From contig CALEPR010000188.1 in assembly GCA_937910665.1 (NCBI GenBank), positions 1 through 8,074 of the forward strand: a DNA stretch of 8,074 bases. The letters run 5' to 3'. The stretch's first letter is position 1. Every line of letters begins with the position of its first letter. Under the pieces are notes generated by a model. It was not told the origin of the DNA. It saw only the letters and a program-made list of their open reading frames with translations, and did no database searches. The DNA is from an uncultured Selenomonadales bacterium (GTDB taxonomy: Bacteria > Bacillota > Negativicutes > Selenomonadales > Selenomonadaceae). This document shows positions 1-7,109 of the stretch, one piece after another. Both the position numbers and the translations under genes were made by a program.

Positions 1-39
1 CCTACCATTCAGAGGGGGGTTGTCCTATACTCAATCTTG

Positions 40-44
40 AGGAG
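40..44 (+). promoter_or_regulatory. ribosome binding site of the truncated permease
   Basis: AGGAG lies six bases before the ATG at 51. It fixes the start and shows that the 5' end of this gene is intact, so the damage is downstream only. Confidence 0.75.
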
Positions 45-50
45 AAACCC

Positions 51-407
51 ATGGAAAAAAATACAGATGTAATTCAGGCGACTGTTTTGAAGCAGAAAAC
101 GGTCTGGCAACGGCTTAAAGACGAAAGATGGCTCCAGGTTATGGCATGGGCAGGCCTTATCTGGATGCTCGTATTTAACTATGCACCGATGTATGGTCTT
201 CTGATTGCTTTCAAGAAGAACTATCGTATCACGACTCCTTTGTTCAGCTGGGAATTCCTGAAATCAGCATGGGCGGATAATTTCGGCCTGCAGCATTTCA
301 TAAATTTCTTCAATCCCGCAAAATCTTCAAACGTCAAAATTTTGTGCGGAAATTATAACCGAGCGGCGCCGCCCCGGATGGGCGGCAGGGCGCGATTGAC
401 GCCGTGA
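51..407 (+). pseudogene. truncated sugar ABC transporter permease (LplB/YtcP type), N-terminal fragment
   Basis: The first ~88 residues look like the start of a polysaccharide/oligosaccharide ABC-transporter permease of the LplB/YtcP group. There is a charged cytoplasmic N-terminus, then one hydrophobic segment at about residues 29-54 carrying the group's hallmark NYAPMYGLLIAFK, then a family-like stretch ending in QHFINFF. Such permeases are about 300 residues with six membrane spans, so only the first span is here. From about residue 89 (base 315) the reading frame enters unrelated, partly GC-rich DNA and reads a non-family tail (PRMGGRARLTP) to the stop at 405-407. The start at 51 is supported by AGGAG at 40-44, six bases upstream. 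The fragment cannot form a transporter. It is best read as a host gene interrupted at the island edge; the rest of the gene is not in the window. The family call is from motif recognition. Confidence 0.8.
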
Positions 408-485
408 AGGCGTTGCTCGCGCCATACGGAGGCATTTTCTTTTGTAACTTTTCTTTGTTGCCGGACAAAGAAAAGTTAGTCAAAA
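361..485. repeat. GC-rich multi-hairpin intergenic element
   Basis: Three inverted repeats follow one another in DNA that is far more GC-rich at its left end than the rest of the window. Hairpin 1 has GCCGCCC (368-374) pairing with GGGCGGC (380-386) over a 5-nt loop. Hairpin 2 has GGCGCG (389-394) pairing with CGCGCC (418-423), enclosing ACGCC/GGCGT (399-403/409-413) with loop GTGAA. Hairpin 3 has perfect 13-bp arms AACTTTTCTTTGT (446-458) and ACAAAGAAAAGTT (465-477) around TGCCGG, extended by TTTTG/CAAAA (440-444/481-485) with a 2-nt bulge. No coding sense is seen. The composition and hairpin-series layout suggest a dispersed extragenic repeat or a structured RNA. No T-run follows hairpin 3 on the plus strand, so a simple intrinsic terminator is not a good fit. 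Confidence 0.6.
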
Positions 486-509
486 AAATTATTCAGTTTT
501 TGATCGAGT

Positions 510-589
510 GTTGAAATTCGGTATAAACCGTAGATGACACCACATAAAAATCCGTTCGATTTTTTATGAAACGCCCGTGGAATTTCAAC
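510..589. repeat. nested palindrome (10-bp outer arms with an inner hairpin)
   Basis: Outer arms GTTGAAATTC (510-519) and GAATTTCAAC (580-589) are perfect inverted repeats. Between them is a second inverted repeat, CATAAAAATC (543-552) against GATTTTTTATG (558-568), which pairs with one bulged base over loop CGTTC. The right outer arm overlaps the first codons of the IS30 transposase reading frame. The structure could be a small palindromic element, a remnant of an IS end, or a hairpin blocking transposase translation. No function is known from the sequence alone. Confidence 0.5.
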
Positions 590-1448
590 GAGGAAAAATT
601 GAAGTTCTGCTTAAAATGAAAATTCCCAAAGCAGAAATTGCAAGGCAAGTCGGAATTTCACGCTCTACTCTCTATGAAGAATTGAAACGCGGCACAGTTA
701 CGCAGATGAAAAGCGATTTAACTTACTGTGAAAAATATTTTTCTGATGTCGGACAGAGAGTTTACGAAAACAATCGAAAAAATTCTCGTAAGCCGTTTAA
801 AATTTCACAGGTCGAAGATTTTATGAATTTTGCTGAAGAAAAAATTTTGAAAGAAAAATGGTCGCCGGATTCTGTCTGCGGCTACGCAATTTACAACAAT
901 CTGTTTGACAAACCGGTTTGCACCAAAACGCTTTACAATTATGTTGAACTCGGACTTTTGAAAAGAATGAAAAATATTGATTTGAAACACATTGGGAAAT
1001 TGATTTAATAATCGGCAAACGCTCAAAAGATGAAGTTTTACTCACACTCGACGAAAGAATGACGCGATTCAGACACATCATCAGACTGCCGGGTAAAAAA
1101 GCCGAATATGTTGTTGCCGCGTTAGAAAATCTCAAACTTTATTACGGAGACAACTTTTGTAAAATTTTTAAGTCGATAACTGCCGACAACGGTTCAGAAT
1201 TCGCTGATTTATCCGAAATTCCGGTTCAAATTTTTTTTGCTCATCCGTATTCTTCGTGGGAACGTGGGACAAATGAAAGGCAAAACGGACTCGTGAGATT
1301 TTTTATTCCGAAAGGTAAACCTATTTCCCAAGTTTCCAACCTCACCATACAAAGAACAGAAAATTGGATAAACACAATTCCGCGTAAAATTTTTGGTTAT
1401 CGCAGCTCACAAGAATTTTTCTATGAACAAATTGCTCTCATAGCCTGA
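577..1448 (+). pseudogene. IS30-family transposase, disrupted by an internal deletion/frameshift
   Basis: This is a DDE transposase of the IS30 family in two reading frames. The first part (577-1008) carries the N-terminal helix-turn-helix (KAEIARQVGISRSTLYEELKR) and the linker domain ending TKTLYNYVELGLLKRMKNIDL. The second part, open from 981 to 1448, carries the catalytic core: HWEID (first Asp, codon 1002-1004), ADNGSEF (second Asp, 1185-1187) and GTNERQNGLVRFF (Glu, 1275-1277), about 30 residues after the second Asp. In intact relatives roughly 35-40 residues, usually a basic stretch ending in a Gly just before HWEID, separate these parts. Here they abut and the frame shifts, so a stretch not divisible by three has been lost. 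The start is also doubtful: GTG 577 has no Shine-Dalgarno, and an ATG at 566 lies in another frame, suggesting a second small lesion. The gene is very probably inactive. Confidence 0.88.
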
Positions 1449-1462
1449 AATATTTTTTCAAA

Positions 1463-1490
1463 ACTGTCCGAGTTGCTATTGCAATTTACG
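1463..1490 (+). mobile_element. possible right end of the IS30 remnant
   Basis: Just past the transposase stop, the sequence around GAGTTGCTATTGCAATTTACG resembles the TTGCAATT-containing right ends seen on many Gram-positive IS30 elements. No matching inverted copy is visible left of the transposase (300-580), so the left end seems lost. The assignment rests on resemblance only. Confidence 0.3.
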
Positions 1491-1506
1491 ATTTATAACT
1501 CAAATT

Positions 1507-4305
1507 TCAAATAGAACTTTCAATTTGCCCATAGTCATCAAAAATACTGTCCAATTCGTTATTAGTTGATGCTCGATAAACTCTATCACAAATTTCGCTC
1601 TTTGACATATCCAATCGCTTAAATTCGCCCTCACTAACTTTTCGAATAAGTTGCAACCTTCCGACTTCATTATTTTTCTTCGCATATTCGGCAAACCCCC
1701 TTGCCTTCCCTATATTATCTCTGCGATTCGGATCATGCGGTTCCAAAATATCAACTATGTATCCATACTCATCACGACGGACAATTAAAAAATCTGGGAA
1801 TGTAGGGTGAACTGAATTATCTTCGGCTTGGTATGGAATACAAAGTGACCAAGACGCTTTTTGAACATTCCTAAGCCAACAAACAAAATCTGCTCGACGT
1901 TCTTCTTCGCATAAAACTCCTTCCTCCCAGCCGTTGAGTTTGATTTTTGCCTTGCCTGTATCATCAACAAATAAATGATTGGAATATTCTTTTCCGTCGC
2001 CGTCAGTGGTTACAGAAATTGTTTCCGGCAAAGTAAAGTTATGTTCGCTGATTTTATCGCCGTCTGAAACGATTCTATCATATTCTTTTTTAGTTCGCGC
2101 AGAACTCTTTGCTATCCTGCGTCTGTATTCGTCGTTCAACTCGTGAAAACGTTTTTTAGAATATTTTTCCAGTTTCTCCATGCATTCATTGTTGGCAACA
2201 AAAAGAATGACATTAATTTTGTAGTCGTTTATAAAATCATAATCGACGCAGAATTTTCTCAGATAAGCAATTGCAATGCCGTCTGATTTTAATTTTGCCT
2301 CAGCTATGGAAAATTGCCTGTCAAGATCCGTGTCAGTCGTGACAAACATATTTTGTCCGATTCTACTTTCTACGGTACGCCCGAATACATCAAAAATCTG
2401 CGCGGACAACTTAAACTCTTTGGCTTTTCGCTTCAGTTCCTCATACTTGTTCGAGTTCTTTAAATCTTCAATGTACGAATGAATCAGGTTACAAATTTCT
2501 TCTGTTACAACTTCAACTGCTTGGTGATAAATGAAACTCTGCGTAAGAAAATGTGCCACGCTTAAAAGCGACTTCAAATAGTCATTGTTGCGAACAGTGC
2601 GAATGTTGTAAGTCAACAGTCCCATGTCATTGACAGCCTTAACAATTTCTTTGCGGTTAAAATCCGGCTCAACGACTTCGACAAACTCTTCCTTTTCAGA
2701 AACTTCACTAGTCAGCTCAAAATTTCTTTCAGAATTTGTTGCAGAATCTGAAAGAATATCTTCTGTTTGAAGACTGCGAGTGATATTTTCTGGTTCGGTT
2801 GGCAAATGCTTTTCTTCGACTGACTTTAACTGCGTCGTTTCAGGATTTTTTATTGTATTTTGCAATGTATAATTTGATTGATTCCTCGCCGTTGGTGATG
2901 TTCTTTTAGGCTCAACTCCCCAAGTCATAACAACTCTTTCGCCTGTAGATTCTGATATGATGTCCGCCGGAATCGTTCCGCCCTCCGCACTTTGCAACTC
3001 GGTTACAATATCTTGTACCGTTCCTTTGTCAAAGTATGGCAGGTAAAGTCGCACGTCATTTAATGTATCGTCAACTTCAATGTGACTTTGTAAAGGCGTT
3101 CTAATCATTCTGCCTAAAAGTTGCGCGATATAAGTTGCGTCCCTTGCTCGACGAAATGACATCATTGTTTCAGCTTGCGGACAATCCCAACCTATCGAAA
3201 GATTTTCCTTAAAGAATACAACTTTAATCTTGTCGTCCCCTGCAATTTGCGATGGCTCACGATAGATAACGCGAAGATTATTTATCGTCAAATCTGTATT
3301 TGTTTGAAAGGTATGCGCCACTTCGCCGACTTCAAAATTTATTCCTGTTCGCACAGAGATTCTTTTCAGACATTCGTCAAGGTCGGTATCTGAGATTCTG
3401 TCGCCTGTGCCGTTCATTACTTGAATTACAAAAATCGGATTGAAAAGTTTTTTATGTTGTTCGCGGCAATACTGCGCCCAATGTTCGCATTTGTTTTTCC
3501 ATTCATCTGCAGCCGCCTCAAGCATCGCCATTTCTTTTGTGATTGAACTTGAAGTTGTTTCATCGGGGTGAACTACAATAATTCTGTCTTTCAACAAGCC
3601 TGACGCTTTTACTTCCTCAATTTTCACTTCAACTTTATGAATAGTCGAGGTTGTTCCTTCAACCAATGCAGTAAACCTTTCCGAAGTCGCTGACATTCCA
3701 ATTACTAACGGTGCAGGTGATAAATTATCTTCCGCACTGCCTTTAAGAAATTTTTGCATAATTGTAGTCGCCGTTGCCGTAGCTCTACCTGTTTTCATTC
3801 CTCTGTGTGCTTCGTCAATTATAAAATACAATCTGTTCGACTTTTCCCGAATCGTACTCTGCAAAGTTTCCCAGATTGTAAACTGTCTTGAATCGGAATG
3901 TTTTGTAAGGTTACTGCTCTTGCCGAGTTTCTGCGTATTCAAAAAATAAATCTTGCCGTCGTTCAGAATCCGCTGATTAAAACTTTCGTCCTCAATCATA
4001 ATCAGTTGCGAATGGTCAACAATGTCGGAATTGAAATAAAATTTATCCAGCGATTGCTTGTTCAGTTCAGGCGAATCACTCAACCAAACAAAAATTGCGT
4101 CTGATTGTGCAGAATAATCTTCGTCGCCAATATAAACGCGCTCAACAAAACTGGCAAGAATAATTGTTTTTCCTGCGCCTGTTGGTGCAGTTAATGAAAT
4201 TACTTGAGGCACTGAAATTTTTTTAAAAAGGTCTCTGGAAACTTCAGCATATTTGCGCAATTCTTTTACGGCTTTTGTTTGATAGGGTTTTAATTCAAGT
4301 TTCAT
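1507..4305 (-). CDS. res: type III restriction enzyme, Res subunit (SF2 helicase + nuclease)
   Basis: This 932-residue protein is the helicase/endonuclease subunit of a type III restriction system. With Mod it would translocate or diffuse along DNA from unmethylated sites and cut it. Superfamily-2 motifs appear in order: Walker A APTGAGKT at 40-47, DEAH at 164-167, SAT at 205-207, and motif VI QLLGRMIR at 395-402. Residues ~470-545 are a Ser/Thr/Glu-rich, probably flexible linker. A C-terminal nuclease domain follows, with PD at 837-838 and DILEPH at 852-857. This looks like a PD-(D/E)xK site, but the usual Lys of ExK is His (E855-P-H857). I believe EPH is found in relatives of this subfamily, but I could not verify this. 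Length is normal and the frame is intact. The gene starts 11 nt inside the end of the PIN gene with GGAG seven bases upstream, so coupled translation is likely. It converges on the IS30 remnant. Confidence 0.92.
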   Translation of the reverse strand: MKLELKPYQTKAVKELRKYAEVSRDLFKKISVPQVISLTAPTGAGKTIILASFVERVYIGDEDYSAQSDAIFVWLSDSPELNKQSLDKFYFNSDIVDHSQLIMIEDESFNQRILNDGKIYFLNTQKLGKSSNLTKHSDSRQFTIWETLQSTIREKSNRLYFIIDEAHRGMKTGRATATATTIMQKFLKGSAEDNLSPAPLVIGMSATSERFTALVEGTTSTIHKVEVKIEEVKASGLLKDRIIVVHPDETTSSSITKEMAMLEAAADEWKNKCEHWAQYCREQHKKLFNPIFVIQVMNGTGDRISDTDLDECLKRISVRTGINFEVGEVAHTFQTNTDLTINNLRVIYREPSQIAGDDKIKVVFFKENLSIGWDCPQAETMMSFRRARDATYIAQLLGRMIRTPLQSHIEVDDTLNDVRLYLPYFDKGTVQDIVTELQSAEGGTIPADIISESTGERVVMTWGVEPKRTSPTARNQSNYTLQNTIKNPETTQLKSVEEKHLPTEPENITRSLQTEDILSDSATNSERNFELTSEVSEKEEFVEVVEPDFNRKEIVKAVNDMGLLTYNIRTVRNNDYLKSLLSVAHFLTQSFIYHQAVEVVTEEICNLIHSYIEDLKNSNKYEELKRKAKEFKLSAQIFDVFGRTVESRIGQNMFVTTDTDLDRQFSIAEAKLKSDGIAIAYLRKFCVDYDFINDYKINVILFVANNECMEKLEKYSKKRFHELNDEYRRRIAKSSARTKKEYDRIVSDGDKISEHNFTLPETISVTTDGDGKEYSNHLFVDDTGKAKIKLNGWEEGVLCEEERRADFVCWLRNVQKASWSLCIPYQAEDNSVHPTFPDFLIVRRDEYGYIVDILEPHDPNRRDNIGKARGFAEYAKKNNEVGRLQLIRKVSEGEFKRLDMSKSEICDRVYRASTNNELDSIFDDYGQIESSI

Positions 4306-4741
4306 TATTGCGCTCCATTTCAGCGAAAAATATTTTCAACATTTCAGCAGGCGTGACCGCAGGAATTGTTGACGCTTTAAAGTCTTTTGTGTTATTTGTC
4401 ACGATAAAATCGGCATTAACTGCCAGCGCACATTTTTCTTGCAAACAGTCTTCAAAGTCGGGAAAATTTTCCTGCTTTATTGCGTCAACAACTTTTTCGT
4501 GCGGCGCACTCACAACAGTAAATAAATTTGTCACATTCAACAAAAGTTTTCTGCGTTCAGCTTTCGGAATTTTTCTTAAGTGATACCAAATAATTGAAAC
4601 TGTATGAAAAGCAATATAGGATTTTACATTGTACTTTTCGCAATAATAAGCCGTTATCATAGCGTCTGTGTATTGCGGCTGACGTTTTAAAAGATAATCC
4701 AAAACAACATTGGCATCAATCAAAAGTGCCATATTTTTCAT
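4295..4741 (-). CDS. PIN-domain protein, VapC-like toxin
   Basis: This 148-residue protein matches the single-domain PIN ribonuclease fold over its full length. PIN toxins cleave RNA using Mg2+ held by a cluster of acidic residues. Visible here are D9 in LLIDANVVLDYLL, E97/D98 in FPDFEDCLQ, and D111 in ADFIVTNNTKDF, the usual order and spacing. The Glu often found after the second strand is not evident (HTVSIIWYHL), as in some other PIN toxins of this kind. The gene starts 26 nt inside the end of the preceding antitoxin-like gene and overlaps res by 11 nt, typical of a toxin-antitoxin pair embedded in a larger operon. A second possible start is Met4 (4730-4732), but 4741 sits better relative to the upstream AGGTGGGA. 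The RNA target cannot be read from the sequence. A non-toxin PIN nuclease acting in defence is the main alternative. Confidence 0.85.
   Translation of the reverse strand: MKNMALLIDANVVLDYLLKRQPQYTDAMITAYYCEKYNVKSYIAFHTVSIIWYHLRKIPKAERRKLLLNVTNLFTVVSAPHEKVVDAIKQENFPDFEDCLQEKCALAVNADFIVTNNTKDFKASTIPAVTPAEMLKIFFAEMERNNET
4313..4316 (-). promoter_or_regulatory. ribosome binding site of res inside the PIN gene
   Basis: On the minus strand GGAG lies seven bases before the res ATG (4303-4305) and within the last codons of the PIN gene. It supports this start and translational coupling. Confidence 0.6.
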
Positions 4742-5030
4742 TCATTGCTTCCCACCTTTCCTGTTCCCAATCAGTGACGGAATTTAAAAAATCTTTATTT
4801 TTTTCTTGCCACTGTTCAATTTCTGCAAAAGCCGATGCTTTCTTGGGATCAACTTCGCTGATGTTGGAAATAAGATAATTTCTGATCTCGTCCATTGTTG
4901 GCGAATTTTTTTGTTCAGTTTTAACTGCAAACTTATTTTTCAAGTCGCGCAAATTTTGTACAAATTCCGCAAGCAAATTTTCAGGCACTTCATTTACAAT
5001 CTGTAATGCCTCTTCCCTCAATGTAAGCAT
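4716..5030 (-). CDS. antitoxin-like protein paired with the PIN toxin
   Basis: This 104-residue protein is predicted to be mostly helical and acidic. Its N-terminal half (LREEALQIVNEVPENLLAEF) resembles the regulatory/dimer part of small antitoxins that accompany PIN toxins. The C-terminal half (SAFAEIEQWQEKNKDF, then WEAMNEKYGTFD) resembles the toxin-binding tail of the same group, which often ends in EKYG. I chose ATG 5030 because GAGGTGG (5037-5043) stands six bases before it; a TTG start at 5045 would place that site inside the gene. It begins 18 nt after mod and overlaps the PIN gene by 26 nt, the antitoxin-first order of most pairs. It would be expected to bind and silence the PIN ribonuclease and perhaps autoregulate. 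No classic ribbon-helix-helix or AbrB DNA-binding motif is obvious. The role rests on gene order plus family resemblance. Confidence 0.7.
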   Translation of the reverse strand: MLTLREEALQIVNEVPENLLAEFVQNLRDLKNKFAVKTEQKNSPTMDEIRNYLISNISEVDPKKASAFAEIEQWQEKNKDFLNSVTDWEQERWEAMNEKYGTFD

Positions 5031-5036
5031 TTTTTT

Positions 5037-5043
5037 CCACCTC
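5037..5043 (-). promoter_or_regulatory. ribosome binding site of the antitoxin gene
   Basis: GAGGTGG on the minus strand, six A residues before ATG 5030 and just past the mod stop (5049-5051). This near-consensus site decides the antitoxin start. A run of seven A's spans the spacer and the first base of the ATG. Confidence 0.75.
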
Positions 5044-5048
5044 AATTT

Positions 5049-7025
5049 TCAAACATTTATTTTAAAATTCTCAAGATAATCGCGGTAAAGCTGATATGTT
5101 TTTCTGTCGCGCAGATTTTGTATCATTTTTGTGTAAGCGTCAAGCGAATCTGTCACTATAAAAACTGTCTCAATCTCAAGAAGATTCAAAACTTCTTCCT
5201 CAAACTCCATAAAAGATTTTTCATCAAGCAAGACTGCAAATCTGTTTTCAGGCAAAACCAACATCGACGGCAAATGTTCTTCGCCGTCTAAATTCGGACA
5301 AACTCCATAACTTCCTGCCTTCAACCAAATCACAGGCAAAATTTCTTTAAACTGTCTGCCAAGTGCAACTGCATTTTTATTCAGAAATCCCAGCTTGAAA
5401 AATATCGCGTTGGACTTAAAGCCGTCTGACATTGGAATTTCACTGCCGAGATAATTTCCTTGCAATGGCTCGCCGTTGATATTCTCGCCGCGAATACTGC
5501 AAACTGTCCGTTTCCAAGTGACATATCGCGCCACGCCCAACTTCTGCCACTCCTCGTCATTCGGCTGATAACCTGCGCTTTTAAGTCGGCGTTCTTCAGA
5601 TTCTGCAACTTCATTATTCGTAACCAAAATGCAACGACGCTTGCCGCCGTCCTCTGCATTCAACAAATTTACTGCGTGAAGTGTCGTTCCGCTACCTGCA
5701 AAAAAATCTACTATCAAAGAATTTTTATCTGTCGCTTGTTCCAAAATATATTTTATAAGTCCCAGAGGTTTTGGAGTTGAAAAAATTCCTTTGCCTAAAA
5801 TATTTTTTAATTGCAAAGTTCCTGCCTCTGCCGAAAATTCTGTGCCAATCCAAAAAGATTTCGGTTTTACTCTTCGCGTTCCATCCATTGGCAAATAATC
5901 TTTTTGAAAAATATCAAATTCTTCGCGTCCTTTAACTTTTTGAACTGTCAATTCAGAAATTTTTTCTCTCGCAGTATCTTTTCCCCAACGCCAGCGACCT
6001 TCACTTTTGTCTGAAAGATAAGGCAAAATTTTTATTGCATTTGGAATTTCATCAACGGATAAAATATTTTTTTCTTCGTCGTAATAGAAAGGATAAAACA
6101 TATTCGGGCGGTCTGTACGCTTGGAATTTGCTCCGCGTTTTCTCAAACCTTGCAAGCGATATTTTCCGCCGTCGTCTTCAAGTCTATATTCTTTCAAATA
6201 TTCTTCGGGAATCGGTACGCCATTGGTTATAAAATTTTTTTTGCGATAAATCAATAGACTTTCGTGAGCAGTCGCAATATATTTGTCGTCGCTTCTGCCT
6301 TTAAAATTATTTATCACTGCAATATTTGCAACAAAATTATCTCTGCCAAAAATTTCATCGCAGAGAATTTTTAAATACGCCTGTTCGTTGTCGTCGATTG
6401 AAATAAAAATCGCGCCGCTGTCCGACAAAATTTCTTTTGCCAACTTCAAACGCTTTTGCATCATCGACAGCCATTTACTGTGCCGAAATAAATCCGAACC
6501 GTCAACATAATTGTCGTTATACTTCCAATCTTTCGCGCCGGTGTTGTAAGGCGGGTCGATGTAAATGCAGTCAACTTTTCTGTCCTTGCAAACATACTGC
6601 AACAGTTGCAAGGCGTGATAATTGTCCGCCTCAATCAGCGTATGCCACAAATCAGAATCAGGCGCATTACAAATTGAATCAAGTTTTTGCAGGTAAGGAT
6701 AAATCGGCTCTCCGAACAACGCAACTCTGACCAAGTCACTCAGCTGAAACTTAAAAACTTCTTCAGTCGGAATGTATTTTGTGCAGGTCACATCTTCGCC
6801 TTCGATTTTTTGAACGCGGTAAATCTGATTCATTCTGCCAAGTTTTTCGGCGACAAGCGAATTTATTTTTATCAGCAAATCATAAAGCGGCGTAACTTCG
6901 GGTTTCTGTTCCTCGAAGACCAAACCAAATTTTTTTGTAGCTTTTAATTTGTCAACTTCAATTTTAATGCGCTGTTGCAAATCGGTGTCTGGAATTTCTT
7001 TAATTAAATCGTCCAATGCGGACAT
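5049..7025 (-). CDS. mod: type III DNA methyltransferase, Mod subunit (N6-adenine, beta class)
   Basis: This 658-residue site-specific adenine methyltransferase is the modification and specificity subunit of the type III system. It methylates the host's recognition sites and also carries target recognition for Res. The catalytic motif DPPYNTG (residues 157-163) comes before the S-adenosylmethionine-binding motif FAGSGTT (442-448). That order defines the beta class and is standard for type III Mod. The region between them (about 240-400) should hold the target-recognition domain. The C-terminal ~150 residues probably contact Res. The start at 7025 (MSALDDLIKEIPD) is favoured over upstream ATGs at 7040 and 7076 because AGGTGA (7030-7035) precedes it. 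Length is normal and the frame is intact. It is the first gene of the operon, 18 nt before the antitoxin. An A8 tract (6235-6242) and A7 tracts (6067-6073, 6930-6936) are possible slippage sites. The target sequence cannot be deduced. Confidence 0.93.
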   Translation of the reverse strand: MSALDDLIKEIPDTDLQQRIKIEVDKLKATKKFGLVFEEQKPEVTPLYDLLIKINSLVAEKLGRMNQIYRVQKIEGEDVTCTKYIPTEEVFKFQLSDLVRVALFGEPIYPYLQKLDSICNAPDSDLWHTLIEADNYHALQLLQYVCKDRKVDCIYIDPPYNTGAKDWKYNDNYVDGSDLFRHSKWLSMMQKRLKLAKEILSDSGAIFISIDDNEQAYLKILCDEIFGRDNFVANIAVINNFKGRSDDKYIATAHESLLIYRKKNFITNGVPIPEEYLKEYRLEDDGGKYRLQGLRKRGANSKRTDRPNMFYPFYYDEEKNILSVDEIPNAIKILPYLSDKSEGRWRWGKDTAREKISELTVQKVKGREEFDIFQKDYLPMDGTRRVKPKSFWIGTEFSAEAGTLQLKNILGKGIFSTPKPLGLIKYILEQATDKNSLIVDFFAGSGTTLHAVNLLNAEDGGKRRCILVTNNEVAESEERRLKSAGYQPNDEEWQKLGVARYVTWKRTVCSIRGENINGEPLQGNYLGSEIPMSDGFKSNAIFFKLGFLNKNAVALGRQFKEILPVIWLKAGSYGVCPNLDGEEHLPSMLVLPENRFAVLLDEKSFMEFEEEVLNLLEIETVFIVTDSLDAYTKMIQNLRDRKTYQLYRDYLENFKINV

Positions 7026-7109
7026 AAAATCACCTACCATAATAAAGTAAAAATTGATATTAGAGGATGTATTCATAAACGTTTAAGCAAGGTGTGGAAA
7101 TGCGACATT
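7026..7109 (-). other. short intergenic region that must hold the mod promoter, if local
   Basis: These 84 bases lie between the IS5 fragment and mod. On the minus strand TAATAT (7057-7062) could be a -10 box, but no TTGACA-like -35 stands at the right distance. No hairpin or operator-like repeat is seen. Transcription may therefore come from this weak site or from the IS5 fragment upstream. Confidence 0.3.
7030..7035 (-). promoter_or_regulatory. ribosome binding site of mod
   Basis: AGGTGA on the minus strand, four bases before ATG 7025. The in-frame ATGs at 7040 and 7076 lack such a site, so this sets the mod start. Confidence 0.65.

Noticed and set aside
440..485. Hairpin 3 as an intrinsic terminator
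   Set aside because: The stem is strong but AT-rich, and what follows on the plus strand is AGTCAAAAAAATT instead of a T-run; on the minus strand the following bases are mixed.
821..1135. Minus-strand open frames opposite the IS30 transposase (805-1026 and 821-1135)
   Set aside because: They are antisense to clear transposase motifs and show no family resemblance.
1446..1460. TGAAA-TATTT-TTTCA as a terminator for the converging res and IS30 genes
   Set aside because: The stem is only 5 bp and AT-rich, which is common by chance in this composition.
505..1490. Matching terminal inverted repeats for the IS30 element
   Set aside because: The reverse complement of the right-end candidate (AATTGCAATAGCAACTCGGAC) has no convincing copy in 300-580; only a few scattered bases agree.
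4275..4583. A 102-residue plus-strand open frame opposite the PIN gene
   Set aside because: It lies entirely antisense to the PIN gene and the res start, has no recognisable domain and no good ribosome site; it is a shadow of the minus-strand genes.
5460..6947. Several plus-strand frames of 65-106 residues opposite mod
   Set aside because: They are antisense to an intact methyltransferase with conserved motifs and are rich in Cys/Phe/Arg as expected from reverse reading of AT-rich Lys/Glu codons.
7026..7076. Longer mod starting at 7076
   Set aside because: The extra 17 residues have no ribosome site and read through the probable promoter/leader; AGGTGA before 7025 gives a better start.
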